The notes under the pieces were generated by a model. It worked only from the letters and a program-made list of their open reading frames with translations. It did no database searches and was not told the DNA's origin. Position numbers and translations under genes: made by a program. Source: a virus. From it: DNA of 27,995 bases. The stretch is taken from IMG/VR virus record IMGVR_UViG_3300043449_001408, positions 1-27,995 of that record; one strand, 5' to 3'. Shown here piece by piece: positions 19,824 through 27,995 of this stretch (position 1 is its first letter; every line of letters starts with the position of its first letter).

Positions 19824-22800
19824 ATGGCAGAAAGTACGGAAAACGTCTTTGGGATAAACTTTGATTCAAGTAAGTTTATTTCCTCTGTTGAGGATGCCCT
19901 TAGTGCGCTGAAAAAATTTGAAGGCGAGGGCGAACAGTTTGAACTTGCTTTTAAGTTATTAGCCAAGCAAGTAGATAGTGTCTCATTTACAAAGCCAGTC
20001 ACAGAAATAGATAAGTTACGTAAGGTAATGGCTCAATTCAAACAAGAAGGGGGCAAGTTAGACCTAAAGCAATTTGATAAGGCGGTCAATGAAATGATGA
20101 AAGACCTCCCAAAAGTGCAGGCTTTTATCAAGCAACTAAAGGCAGAGATGAAGGGAATGGATCAATCCAGTGACGCCTTTAAAGAACTTAATGCCTATGT
20201 AAATAACCTTGAAGTAAGTATTTCGTCTTTAAAAGACGAGGTAAAGGATACGGATACCAATGGGTTTGTTCCCCTCCGCAAGCGGTTGAAGGATTTGAAG
20301 ATTGCAATGCAGGAATTAGAAGATGCTGGACAGGAAAACACCCAACAGTATCAAGTAATGCAAAGGGAGGCTGCTAAGTTAACCGACCAACTCGGAGACC
20401 AAGCAGAAGCCGTACAACGTCTTGCTTCAGACACCTTTGCCCTGGACGCGGCTGTTGATACTATGCAAAATCTTACGGCTGCTTTTCAAGTGTACGAAGG
20501 AGTAATGGCTTTAACAGGGGAGAGCAACGAAGATTTACAACGGTCAATGCAAAAGTTAATGGCGTTAATGAATGTCGCTAACGGTCTGCAACAAATCAAT
20601 AACTTTCTCACAGGGCAATCTGCGGCGAAGTTGGCGATTACAACTACTTGGAATAAACTGTATGCGGTATCGTTACGTTTGACTGCAACTTCTACTGCAA
20701 CGGCAACTTTGGCAACGCGGGCATTCTCGGCAGCACTGGCAGCAATTCCTATCGTGGCTATTGTAGCAGGATTGGGGTTATTGATTAACTACTTTATGAA
20801 TATGGGTAGTGCGGCAGAAGAAGCGGCAAAAGATATTGATCGTTTGAACACAGGATTTGCTGACTTAAAGGAAAGCCAAGAAAGATACCTCCGTAGTGTA
20901 GAACGGGAAGGAGAGGCTGCTTTATCAACTCTTGAAGCACAAGGGGCTTCGGAGGCTGAATTAGCGGCTCAGAGGCAGAAAAACGCAAAGCAACAAATAT
21001 TGGCTACAAAGGAGGTGCAAGCAGCAACAATCGCTTATTACAACTCCTCAAAAGATGCGGAGATAGCCTCCATACAATCCCGTGCTGATGCCTTTGCAGT
21101 ATTGGCTAAAGCACAGAACGCAGCCAATAAGAAAAATGTTAGTGATGCTGAGAAGCAAGTATTTGACGGTAGAATCAAGGCGGCTAATGCTATTATTGAA
21201 ACCTACGATAGAGTAGGCGAGGCGGAGGTAAGATTAACAGAGGAAACCAACAAGGAGACGGCAAGGCGTTTGCAATTACAGCGTGATTACTTTGATGAAC
21301 TTCAGAAGTTAAGGAATAGGGCGCAAGATTTATTAGATGAAGCAGGTCCTCAGTCCGATCAAAAAATTAAGGATAAATACGCAAGGGATTTTAAAATTGA
21401 GGAAAAGGAATTACGGAAGAAGTATAAAGATTTAGGGAAGGCTCAAGTAGATGCTATTGTAAAGCAGGCTAAACAGATTAGTGACTTAGAGAGAGATGCA
21501 GCAAGAAAAGAGTTTGGTGAGCAACAAAAAGCGGCAGCCTTACAAGCAGCAAGAGAAACTCAAGACCTACAGGAACAGATAGTTGACGCTAACATTGCTC
21601 TCATTAAAGATGAGAACGAAAGGGAACTTGAGGCAATAAGAAATGCCGAGGCTGATAAACTTCGTGAGTTGGAGAGGTTAGCAGAGGATAGGAAAAAGGC
21701 TTTAAAGGAGCAGAGGGATAGTGGTTTAATTAGCGAGGAGCAGTATCAGAATGAACTTGCTAAACTGGAACAGTATGGTACTGACCGTCGTGCGCAAATA
21801 CGCAAAGAAACAGACGATGCACAATTAAAACAAGCCGAAACCCGTGCTAATAGATTAGTTGCCCTTGCTGAACAGATTGGCAACCTTACAAACAGTGCGT
21901 TTAGTGAGGCAGAAAGCGAGGCTATTAAGAAGCAAAGTGAATTGCTGGCACAGGGTAAGATTAACTACACTCAATACACCGAGGCTGTTGCCAAAATACA
22001 ACGGGACTCAAACAAGAAGTTATTGCGTGCGCAGTTAAAGGATTTGGAAACTTTGTTGATTGCCCAGCAACAGGCGGTTACTGAGGCTACGACTGAATCT
22101 GGAAAAAACCAAGCACAGATTTCGGTTAATAAAACAAGAGAGGATATCAACAAGATTAAAGCCTTAATAAACGAGGAGGGTAGAAAACTTGAAGGAATTG
22201 ATAACTTTATTGCAAAGGCACTTGGTGTTGACTCAGACGATCCGCAGGCACAATCAAGAATAAATAAATTTAAAGCGGCGGTTAGTGAGGCTATTGGGGA
22301 GATTACAAGCCTTGCTCAGCAAACTGCGGCAAGACAAGTAGAGGCGGCAGATGAGGCGGTAGAATCTCAGCAGAGAAGGGTTGATGCGGCAGTTAAAATA
22401 GCAGAAGAAGGTAATGCTGAATACCTCAGACAAGAGGAAGATAGATTGCGTGAATTAGAAATTAAGCGTGAACAGGCTGCAAGAAAACAGTTAGCATTAG
22501 ATGCGGCAGTACAAGCCTCACAGATATTGGTCGCCATTGCGGCTGCTGCGGCAGATGCCTTCAAAAGCAATCAAGGTAAGATTGGTGTAGCCACAAACAT
22601 AGCAACTATCGTTGCGGCCCTTGCTTCGGGTGCGGCACTCGTTAAGTCATTACAGAGTTCTGCCCCAAGATTAGCAGAAGGTACCGACTATGTTTCACGT
22701 GGAACAAATCCTGTCGGTCGGGATACAATCCCTGCAATGCTTGATGAGGGCGAGGCGGTAATATCTGCTCGGACAAACAAGAAGTACGGACCTACAATTC

Positions 22801-23081
22801 GTGCAATAAGGAGAGGCTTGCTTCCAGAGGACGTATTAAATGGTTTTGTAAAAGATTACACTAAAGGAGTGGCTTACAATCAGTTAGGTGAGGCGGTTAA
22901 AAATAATGGTGTATCACATTTTATTGAAATGAATGGACGTCTGCAAAGATTAGAAAATGTTATGGCTGTAACCGCAGAGGCAATACAAGGGTTAGGAGTA
23001 AATGTAAAACTTGACCAAGACGGTTTTGCGGCTTCAATCAACACGCACCTAAGTCGTAGAAACAAAATATTTAAAGCCTAA
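19824..23081 (+). CDS. Tail tape measure protein
   Basis: At 1085 residues this is the longest gene in the window. Long coiled-coil stretches rich in Ala, Glu, Lys and Gln occupy most of the protein. A hydrophobic segment at about 300-325 (AALAAIPIVAIVAGLGLLIN) and another near 890-945 (ILVAIAAAAADAF; TIVAALASGAALV) are typical membrane-insertion parts. The C-terminus has RLAEGTDYVSRGTNPVGRDT then IPAMLDEGEAVIS, a motif common at tape measure ends in Bacteroidota phages. By the usual rule of about 1.5 angstrom per residue, the tail would be about 160 nm. No peptidase or lysozyme domain was recognised. Stop and next start overlap by one base (TAATG). Confidence 0.93.
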   Translation: MAESTENVFGINFDSSKFISSVEDALSALKKFEGEGEQFELAFKLLAKQVDSVSFTKPVTEIDKLRKVMAQFKQEGGKLDLKQFDKAVNEMMKDLPKVQAFIKQLKAEMKGMDQSSDAFKELNAYVNNLEVSISSLKDEVKDTDTNGFVPLRKRLKDLKIAMQELEDAGQENTQQYQVMQREAAKLTDQLGDQAEAVQRLASDTFALDAAVDTMQNLTAAFQVYEGVMALTGESNEDLQRSMQKLMALMNVANGLQQINNFLTGQSAAKLAITTTWNKLYAVSLRLTATSTATATLATRAFSAALAAIPIVAIVAGLGLLINYFMNMGSAAEEAAKDIDRLNTGFADLKESQERYLRSVEREGEAALSTLEAQGASEAELAAQRQKNAKQQILATKEVQAATIAYYNSSKDAEIASIQSRADAFAVLAKAQNAANKKNVSDAEKQVFDGRIKAANAIIETYDRVGEAEVRLTEETNKETARRLQLQRDYFDELQKLRNRAQDLLDEAGPQSDQKIKDKYARDFKIEEKELRKKYKDLGKAQVDAIVKQAKQISDLERDAARKEFGEQQKAAALQAARETQDLQEQIVDANIALIKDENERELEAIRNAEADKLRELERLAEDRKKALKEQRDSGLISEEQYQNELAKLEQYGTDRRAQIRKETDDAQLKQAETRANRLVALAEQIGNLTNSAFSEAESEAIKKQSELLAQGKINYTQYTEAVAKIQRDSNKKLLRAQLKDLETLLIAQQQAVTEATTESGKNQAQISVNKTREDINKIKALINEEGRKLEGIDNFIAKALGVDSDDPQAQSRINKFKAAVSEAIGEITSLAQQTAARQVEAADEAVESQQRRVDAAVKIAEEGNAEYLRQEEDRLRELEIKREQAARKQLALDAAVQASQILVAIAAAAADAFKSNQGKIGVATNIATIVAALASGAALVKSLQSSAPRLAEGTDYVSRGTNPVGRDTIPAMLDEGEAVISARTNKKYGPTIRAIRRGLLPEDVLNGFVKDYTKGVAYNQLGEAVKNNGVSHFIEMNGRLQRLENVMAVTAEAIQGLGVNVKLDQDGFAASINTHLSRRNKIFKA

Positions 23082-25006
23082 TGTCCTTACAAATTAGAAT
23101 ACGGCGGCATCAGTTTCTGAACAAAGACGGGCAGAACGTAATACTAAACTGCACAGGCAATAACGTAGCCGAGTGGGTGTTGGGTAGCGTGGATAGCACT
23201 TGGTATGATGTAACGGATCAAGTTGAGGGATTAGATGATTTTGAGGTTGTATTTAGGCAAGAACAAGGAACAGAAAAGGGAAGCGAAAGCGGAGTCAGTT
23301 TACAAATAACTTTTAGTGCGGGTGCAGGAGCATTAATAAAGGAATGGTTGCTTGATACGCCTTGTTCCTACATTAACTACTTTGATGTTGAAATAACCGA
23401 TACTGTCTGTCAATTGACTTACAAAGGCTACGAATTAAAGCCAGACAATATGGAGTTCTGTGAGGATGACGGTTGTTACTTTACTTTGGCTTTAAAGGAG
23501 GGAGAGGATAAGTATAGGGAGTTAAAGAAACTATCCATTCACGATAACTGGCAGAAATGGTTTAGCGAGGACGGACCAAAAAACCACCCCACTTTTCAAG
23601 TTGTTATTCAGCAAGAGCCTACCGCTATCGGTATGAAGGCAGGTCCCTTATTGTTTCTTATTTCAATTCCAGGTATTGGTTTGATATTCAATGAGTTGCT
23701 ACAAGCACGCGAGGACTTTAAAAGGATGCTTGGCTTTGGTCGGTATCACGCCGCACCAAAGGTGTACGATATTCTGCTTAACGCTTGCTTGAAAATTGGA
23801 TTGTCAATGGATACCCCATTTGATCCAGCAAGGGAGTTGCATAACGATTGTCTGTTTATTCCTTATTCGGGATATTATCACGAAAACTTTAGCGACAATC
23901 CGCCTTACCAAGCCTCCCCCTCTACTAAACATATTTGGAATAACCGATACATTTGGCAGGTTACTGATTTCCTTGACGAACTGTGCAAGTTGTACAATAT
24001 GAAGTGGGATATCGTCAACGGTGTGCTGAAGGTTGAGTTTATGAAGGATATCGTTAATAGCACCGAGGAGTTTGAAATAGGGGAGTACGACAACTTGTGC
24101 TACGAATTTGACCTTACGAAGAAGCCTGCTTATGGGCGTTATGAATACTCAACGGACGCAGGAGATTCTGCCAGCAACCAAGTGCAAGTCCTTTACAATG
24201 ATATCGTAGATTATGACGGAGTAGCACAGAACCCAATGTTAGAAGGCGGAATACAAAAGAGAGTACAGTTTGCGAGTACAGGTTTTTACTGTGACGGCTT
24301 TGGCTTTGATTATATGCAGCAAGTATCTCGTAGTATGAAGTACGCAGGTCTTGCTATTCTTGCTACTTTGATTTTGTCAATTGCAAGTTTTGCGGCACAG
24401 TTGAATCCTGCACCCCTAATTATTATCATTTCGGTAATTACTGCACAAGCAGTAACCATTATTGCCCGTGCAAACGCTGAACGCAATAGATACGCTTGTA
24501 GTACGTCCTTTGCAGGAATAATTAGGGTATGGGGTAGCGGAGTAGTATCTGTTCCACGCATTATCCGTTGGGATACTTCAACGCCAATGAACAATGCCAA
24601 GGCGGTTATGAATATGACGGGCGCAATCCTTCCAAACACCCGATACAATAATGATCCGTTGCAATATTACCAAGATTTTTATAGCGGATCTGGTACATAC
24701 AAGCAGATTGATAAGGTTTGGAACTACCCTCTTTATTTTGATAGTATGTTCTACGGCAACCTCTACGACACCTATCACGAAGTTGTGGATAATCCGTTAA
24801 TAGTAAACTTCGGACACCAGCAAGTAACTGTTTCTATTCCTCTTTGTTGCGATAACATTAATGCCGTTGGTGCGGAGATGACAGGGGAGACGATTGTAGG
24901 TAGGATTGTTAAGGTAAAGGATGATGTTTTTATGTACGTTACTGAGGCAACGATAAGTTACAATACAAGGAGTATTAAACTGAAAGGTAAAATAGTTAGA
25001 CGATGA
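23081..25006 (+). CDS. Large tail protein, probable distal-tail or tail-tip component
   Basis: The 641-residue protein follows the tape measure, where distal tail and baseplate-hub proteins are normally coded. The first 180 residues look like a beta-sandwich (LQIRIRRHQFLNKDGQNVIL; SGVSLQITFSAGAGALIKEW). The middle includes a hydrophobic loop near 195-205 (LLFLISIPGIGLIF). At about 425-465 two hydrophobic segments follow each other (AGLAILATLILSIASFAAQL; LIIIISVITAQAVTIIA), which is unusual for a soluble virion protein and suggests membrane insertion. The final third is beta-rich. About 13 cysteines are present. No enzymatic motif was seen. Confidence 0.65.
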   Translation: MSLQIRIRRHQFLNKDGQNVILNCTGNNVAEWVLGSVDSTWYDVTDQVEGLDDFEVVFRQEQGTEKGSESGVSLQITFSAGAGALIKEWLLDTPCSYINYFDVEITDTVCQLTYKGYELKPDNMEFCEDDGCYFTLALKEGEDKYRELKKLSIHDNWQKWFSEDGPKNHPTFQVVIQQEPTAIGMKAGPLLFLISIPGIGLIFNELLQAREDFKRMLGFGRYHAAPKVYDILLNACLKIGLSMDTPFDPARELHNDCLFIPYSGYYHENFSDNPPYQASPSTKHIWNNRYIWQVTDFLDELCKLYNMKWDIVNGVLKVEFMKDIVNSTEEFEIGEYDNLCYEFDLTKKPAYGRYEYSTDAGDSASNQVQVLYNDIVDYDGVAQNPMLEGGIQKRVQFASTGFYCDGFGFDYMQQVSRSMKYAGLAILATLILSIASFAAQLNPAPLIIIISVITAQAVTIIARANAERNRYACSTSFAGIIRVWGSGVVSVPRIIRWDTSTPMNNAKAVMNMTGAILPNTRYNNDPLQYYQDFYSGSGTYKQIDKVWNYPLYFDSMFYGNLYDTYHEVVDNPLIVNFGHQQVTVSIPLCCDNINAVGAEMTGETIVGRIVKVKDDVFMYVTEATISYNTRSIKLKGKIVRR

Positions 25007-25965
25007 AATTACAAGCCTATCCAACTCCAGATTTGGGGTTAGACGAGATACTTGCCTTACACCCAACAGGCTACAATGCTAACTGTTGGTATGGCAAAAG
25101 GTGTAAGCCATACACTATTCCAATTACGGTTGAGTCATTAGAGGATTTGTATTGGTATGTGCCTGCTTCTGATAAGATAGAAAGTGCTACCTATTGGGCA
25201 GTTGATTGTGAAGGAAACAAGGAGGCTATTGCTCCTACTTTTCATATTGCAGGTGAGGACAGTGGCGGTAACCATTACCTTGCGTGGAATGGCTTGCAGG
25301 CTTTCCCTACCTATGATATTTTTCAGATTTGGGTAGAGTTAGAATACGAAAATGGTGAAAAGCAAACATTTTTTACCGAGCAGTACGAGGTTGAAGAATG
25401 TGTAGGGAATGATATTATCTATGCCTGCTATTCAAAGGATGATAATGGTGGCTATGATAGTAACGGTACTTGGGTAGGAAACGCTATTAACCCATACGGT
25501 TTAGACAGTACGGCCCACGTGGAACTTAGGTATTACAATAACTATGTAGTAAGGGATTTGAAGGTTTTGTACACGGGTACAACGCTTGAATATACTGCCT
25601 TCAACTCTCGTCCTGTAAAGACAGGAAGGACAAAGACCTATACCGTTTATGCAGAAGTCCTGCCTTATTGGTATGAGGAAAGCGTATCTGCTGCTTTTGC
25701 CAAGGGCGTAGTGCAGGTTGCAGGTAAGCAGTATTACTTAACAAGTTATTCGTCAACTACTGTTGGCGATCCTTGTTGTGAGCGGATTACCATTAATGCT
25801 ACTGCACAGGAGAATGTTACAATAGGTATGTCTTGCTCAATAGATGAGTGCAACCAATTAGAGGTAATTGTTCTGCCCGATTGTTCATTAGGTAGGCTTA
25901 TTGCAGAACCTACGACTGCAACAGAGTGCGAACTTGGTACGTTAACTTATTCAATCTTACTATAA
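25003..25965 (+). CDS. Cysteine-rich tail/structural protein, unknown
   Basis: The 320-residue beta-rich protein overlaps the previous gene by four bases (ATGA). The N-terminal two thirds contain repeated strand-turn units (YTIPITVESLEDLYWYVPAS; THVELRYY-type segments such as AHVELRYYNNYVVRDLKVLY). The end has paired cysteines (DPCCERI, SCSIDECNQ, DCS, ECE). Eleven cysteines in total, mostly in the C-terminal half, suggest disulfides or metal clamping in the mature virion. The YWYVPASDKIESATYWAVDC segment looks like an Ig/FN3-like domain. A tail-tip or receptor-contact role is inferred from order. Confidence 0.5.
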   Translation: MKLQAYPTPDLGLDEILALHPTGYNANCWYGKRCKPYTIPITVESLEDLYWYVPASDKIESATYWAVDCEGNKEAIAPTFHIAGEDSGGNHYLAWNGLQAFPTYDIFQIWVELEYENGEKQTFFTEQYEVEECVGNDIIYACYSKDDNGGYDSNGTWVGNAINPYGLDSTAHVELRYYNNYVVRDLKVLYTGTTLEYTAFNSRPVKTGRTKTYTVYAEVLPYWYEESVSAAFAKGVVQVAGKQYYLTSYSSTTVGDPCCERITINATAQENVTIGMSCSIDECNQLEVIVLPDCSLGRLIAEPTTATECELGTLTYSILL

Positions 25966-25975
25966 ATAAAACAGT

Positions 25976-26608
25976 ATGCCAGACGTTCTTTTACAGATTA
26001 GTTCAGCAGGTCTTGATACAGGACCTTTTGATATTACGGATAACCTTGGGAACACCCTTGCCACTGGGGTAAGTCGTGAAGATTTACTTGCAGGGATAAC
26101 TTTATTCAATGTCAACAGTGCCGTTACTCAGATAACTGCCACAAGCACAGGAGTTTGTAAGACCTCAAAGAGTGCGTTGGTTGACTTCGGTGGGGGCGGA
26201 GGCGGTGTTACCTGTTCGTTTGTCAAGTTCTCAATCATTCCGCCCGAAACAGGCTCTTGCCGTATCTACCAATTATCTGCTGCGGAAGGCACAGGAAGTT
26301 GTACGTTTAATGTTCGCGTCTGCGGAGACGATTCCTTTAATAACCTAACCGTAAACGAGGGTAATAACTTACAAGGTTGCTATCAGCAAGCGCCTACAAT
26401 CGTAGCGGGAACTGGTACGGTAGTGGCAGGGGCAATATGCGGCACAAGTGCGGGTACTGACTACCTCGTTAGTTACACGCTTTGCGATGGAACCAGCACT
26501 TATGCTACTTTGAATAACTTTTTGACGGAGGTTACGGTCTGCATCCAGGACGGATCGGCGACTTTCCCCTCCGAAATCCAAATGCAAACTTTAGGAACTT
26601 GTCAATAA
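25976..26608 (+). CDS. Cysteine-rich tail-fibre-like protein
   Basis: The 210-residue protein opens with a domain (LLQISSAGLDTGPFDITDNL, then GVSREDLLAGITLFNVNS) that matches a repeated module in Bacteroidota phage tail proteins (S-x-G-x-DTGPFxIxxN...GVSKxDLLAG). A glycine hinge (six Gly, about 72-77) leads to a second domain with ten cysteines spread at roughly regular spacing (TCSF, SCR, SCT, VCG, GCY, ICG, LCD, VCI). No membrane segment. Host recognition or tail-tip decoration is likely. Confidence 0.55.
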   Translation: MPDVLLQISSAGLDTGPFDITDNLGNTLATGVSREDLLAGITLFNVNSAVTQITATSTGVCKTSKSALVDFGGGGGGVTCSFVKFSIIPPETGSCRIYQLSAAEGTGSCTFNVRVCGDDSFNNLTVNEGNNLQGCYQQAPTIVAGTGTVVAGAICGTSAGTDYLVSYTLCDGTSTYATLNNFLTEVTVCIQDGSATFPSEIQMQTLGTCQ

Positions 26609-26611
26609 AAA

Positions 26612-26643
26612 TTTGTTTGATTAAAAAGTTTTGCTAATTTTAC
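26612..26643 (+). promoter_or_regulatory. Promoter for the major tail protein candidate
   Basis: TTTG at 26612-26615, 19 bases, then TAATTTTAC at 26635-26643. This is the best match in the window to the TTTG-N19-TAnnTTT spacing. A 57-base leader to the ATG at 26701 contains a 12-base palindrome ATTGTTAACAAT (26672-26683). Confidence 0.7.
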
Positions 26644-26700
26644 CCTAAGTGTATAGCGGTACATTCGGGCGATTGTTAACAATTTTAAAATCAAAATCGT

Positions 26701-27303
26701 ATGCCAGTAAACTACGGTAATATGATAACAGGGTGCGAGTGTACAGTACTCACACTCCCTTCCAAGACAAGCAACACCTGCGAGTGTACAACTTGGAGCG
26801 GTCGCTTGAATGACCTCTATTTTATTGAGTGTTCCGAAACAATCAATGAAACAAACCTGCTTGATACTGCTTGGTGGCAAGCATTAGTTGACAACAACAA
26901 AATCTTCAACCTCGGAATCGGTATCGGTTCTTATGGACAAAAGAACATCACTACTTTTGATAAAGGTGGTTGCGGTTCTGCGTCTGTTGAGCAGATTGAG
27001 TGGGCGTTGTCTTATCAAGTTTTCTGTATTGACAAGTCCACACAGTATTGGAATCACGAATTTGCTGAGACAATCGTTAAAGGTGCGTTGAAGCATTACA
27101 ACGTCGTGGCAAGATACTGCGATGGAACAGACGTTATCCTTCCAATCGGTAAGGTAGATTTGAGTTCTTTCAACAATGAACTTCCTGCATCTACTGAAGA
27201 ATTTATGAGTTTTCAATATGAGTTTTCGTGGAAAGGTTTAACTGTTCCAACACCATTAACAGTAACAGGATTAAGTTCAGTTCTTCCTAAAGCAGTAGGT
27301 TAA
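26701..27303 (+). CDS. Probable major tail (tube) protein
   Basis: The 200-residue protein has its own promoter upstream and a terminator directly downstream, as expected for a highly made structural protein. It is beta-rich with a cysteine-rich N-terminus (TGCECTVLT; NTCECTTWS), a central region (NKIFNLGIGIGSYGQKNITT) and an aromatic end (EEFMSFQYEFSWKGLTVPTP). The size and the final domain are compatible with a tail-tube subunit or other abundant virion protein. An alternative is a decoration or structural protein of the tail tip, because it lies after the tip genes and not before the tape measure. Confidence 0.5.
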   Translation: MPVNYGNMITGCECTVLTLPSKTSNTCECTTWSGRLNDLYFIECSETINETNLLDTAWWQALVDNNKIFNLGIGIGSYGQKNITTFDKGGCGSASVEQIEWALSYQVFCIDKSTQYWNHEFAETIVKGALKHYNVVARYCDGTDVILPIGKVDLSSFNNELPASTEEFMSFQYEFSWKGLTVPTPLTVTGLSSVLPKAVG

Positions 27304-27324
27304 TTTAGATATGGGTTAGTAAAA

Positions 27325-27352
27325 GGGGCGGTCTATTGGCCGCTTCCTTTTT
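27325..27352 (+). terminator. Rho-independent terminator after the tail protein gene
   Basis: GCGGTC (27328-27333) pairs with GGCCGC (27338-27343; one T-G) around a TATT loop, extended outward by GGG with TTCC, and followed by five T (27348-27352). It begins 21 bases after the 27303 stop and ends only six bases before the next -7 box. Confidence 0.8.
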
Positions 27353-27358
27353 AACTTG

Positions 27359-27367
27359 TATATTTAC
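27359..27367 (+). promoter_or_regulatory. -7 box for the homing endonuclease gene
   Basis: TATATTTAC, identical to the boxes at 7543 and 14967, placed just four bases before the ATG at 27372. The -33 element (around TTG at 27336-27338) lies inside the preceding terminator hairpin. The transcript would be leaderless or nearly so. Confidence 0.6.
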
Positions 27368-27371
27368 AACA

Positions 27372-27992
27372 ATGGCAATAGTTTATCGGCATATTAGGTT
27401 GGATAAAACTCAGCCTTTTTACATTGGTATTGGTGCTGACGAAGAAAGAGCATATTGTAAGAAGCAAAGAAATGCTCATTGGCACAATATCGCAAAGGCT
27501 GGTTACGAGGTAGAAATTTTATTTACCGATTTGAATTGGGAACAAGCCTGTGAGAAGGAGAGAGAGTTTATTAAGTTGTATGGCAGACGTGACTTAGGAA
27601 CAGGTACGCTTGTCAATTGGACTGACGGCGGCGAAGGGAAAACCAATCCTGTTGTAAGTGAAGAAACAAGAAGGCGTTTGTCTGTTGCATTAAAAGGCAA
27701 AGCCGTGCCTGAGGAAAGGAAAATCAGGTTATCGCATACGCACAAGAATTTGCCAAAAGAAGTTAGGGATAGAATGAATGCGGCGTTAATTAGAGGAGAA
27801 TCTCATCATTGGACAGGCAAGAATAAAGGTGCTGATAACGCAAACGCTAAGATTGTTTTAGATACTGCAACGGGCATATATTACGAAACTGCTAAAGAGG
27901 CTGTAAATGCTTCAAGATACAATGCTTATAGCCATTTTACAATGATGTTAAAAGGAGTAAGACCAAACACAAGCACATTTATTTATGTCTGA
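27372..27992 (+). CDS. GIY-YIG/NUMOD homing endonuclease
   Basis: The protein has 206 residues from the ATG at 27372; an upstream ATG at 27336 would translate the terminator and promoter. The N-terminal GIY-YIG nuclease is recognised by IVYRH (3-7, replacing GIY), FYIGIG (16-21, YIG), R-A-Y...QRN as catalytic arginine region, and EREFIKLYG with the metal-binding glutamate. NWTDGGEGK follows, then NUMOD3 repeats (SEETRRRLSVALKGK; EERKIRLS) and a C-terminal NUMOD1/IENR1-like segment (TGIYYETAKEAVNASRYNAY). It shares the family of the truncated gene at window start. It is inserted after the tail protein gene as a complete transcription unit and probably cuts related phage genomes. Confidence 0.88.
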   Translation: MAIVYRHIRLDKTQPFYIGIGADEERAYCKKQRNAHWHNIAKAGYEVEILFTDLNWEQACEKEREFIKLYGRRDLGTGTLVNWTDGGEGKTNPVVSEETRRRLSVALKGKAVPEERKIRLSHTHKNLPKEVRDRMNAALIRGESHHWTGKNKGADNANAKIVLDTATGIYYETAKEAVNASRYNAYSHFTMMLKGVRPNTSTFIYV

Positions 27993-27995
27993 TAC

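Noticed and set aside
24310-24648. 112-codon minus-strand ORF
   Set aside because: It lies fully inside the 641-residue tail gene, mirrors its hydrophobic segments, and no minus-strand promoter or neighbouring gene supports it.
26884-27216. 110-codon minus-strand ORF
   Set aside because: Antisense to the probable tail protein, with no start signal or independent context.

Overview
The window looks like part of a tailed (siphovirus-type) phage or closely related prophage of a Bacteroidota host. The DNA is AT-rich, every convincing gene lies on the + strand, and starts usually sit in A-rich contexts without a Shine-Dalgarno sequence. Several intergenic regions carry promoters of the Bacteroidota type: a T-rich or TTTG -33 element, 19-20 bases, then TAnnTTTAC or TAnnTTTG. 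No integrase, classical repressor, tRNA or CRISPR array was seen, so lifestyle is undecided.

Layout. 1-1992: the end of a GIY-YIG/NUMOD3 homing endonuclease, four small membrane or periplasmic proteins that look like a holin/spanin-type lysis set, and a 47-residue small ORF. 1993-2631: a dense regulatory region with a strong terminator, a promoter driving a roughly 95-nt structured RNA that ends in its own terminator, G-rich foldable DNA, and two copies of a GGGG..AGAA..CCCCGAAC hairpin. 2632-7422: early recombination and replication genes, comprising an ERF-type annealing protein, a YqaJ-type exonuclease, a small protein with an SSB-like DDMPF tip, a HTH protein, an orphan DnaA domain IV protein, a probable primosome accessory protein, DnaB helicase and a VRR-NUC-like nuclease. 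7565-9377: small unknown proteins, the last three probably tandem paralogues. 9491-12640: an amidoligase and a class II glutamine amidotransferase, then small unknown genes, ending at a terminator.

12703-16913: an operator-like palindrome over a promoter, then a ParB-like protein, a GT-A-like glycosyltransferase, a SAM methyltransferase, an orphan RarA/MgsA C-terminal domain, a PIG-L deacetylase and a WbqC-like protein. Together these look like a machine that builds a modified sugar or base. 16906-18811: packaging genes (small terminase, HNH nuclease, large terminase). 18804-27303: tail genes, with tail assembly chaperones joined by a probable -1 ribosomal frameshift at a T9 run, a 1085-residue tape measure, three cysteine-rich tail-tip or structural proteins and a probable major tail protein with its own promoter and terminator. 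27359-27992: a second GIY-YIG/NUMOD endonuclease as a self-contained promoter-plus-gene cassette.

Portal, head protease and major capsid genes are absent from the usual place after the large terminase. The most unusual content is the small structured RNA (2151-2246), the amidoligase/amidotransferase pair, the ParB-GT-methyltransferase-PIG-L-WbqC island, and the two orphan domains of replication AAA+ proteins. Functions come from motifs read by eye; no database search was possible.
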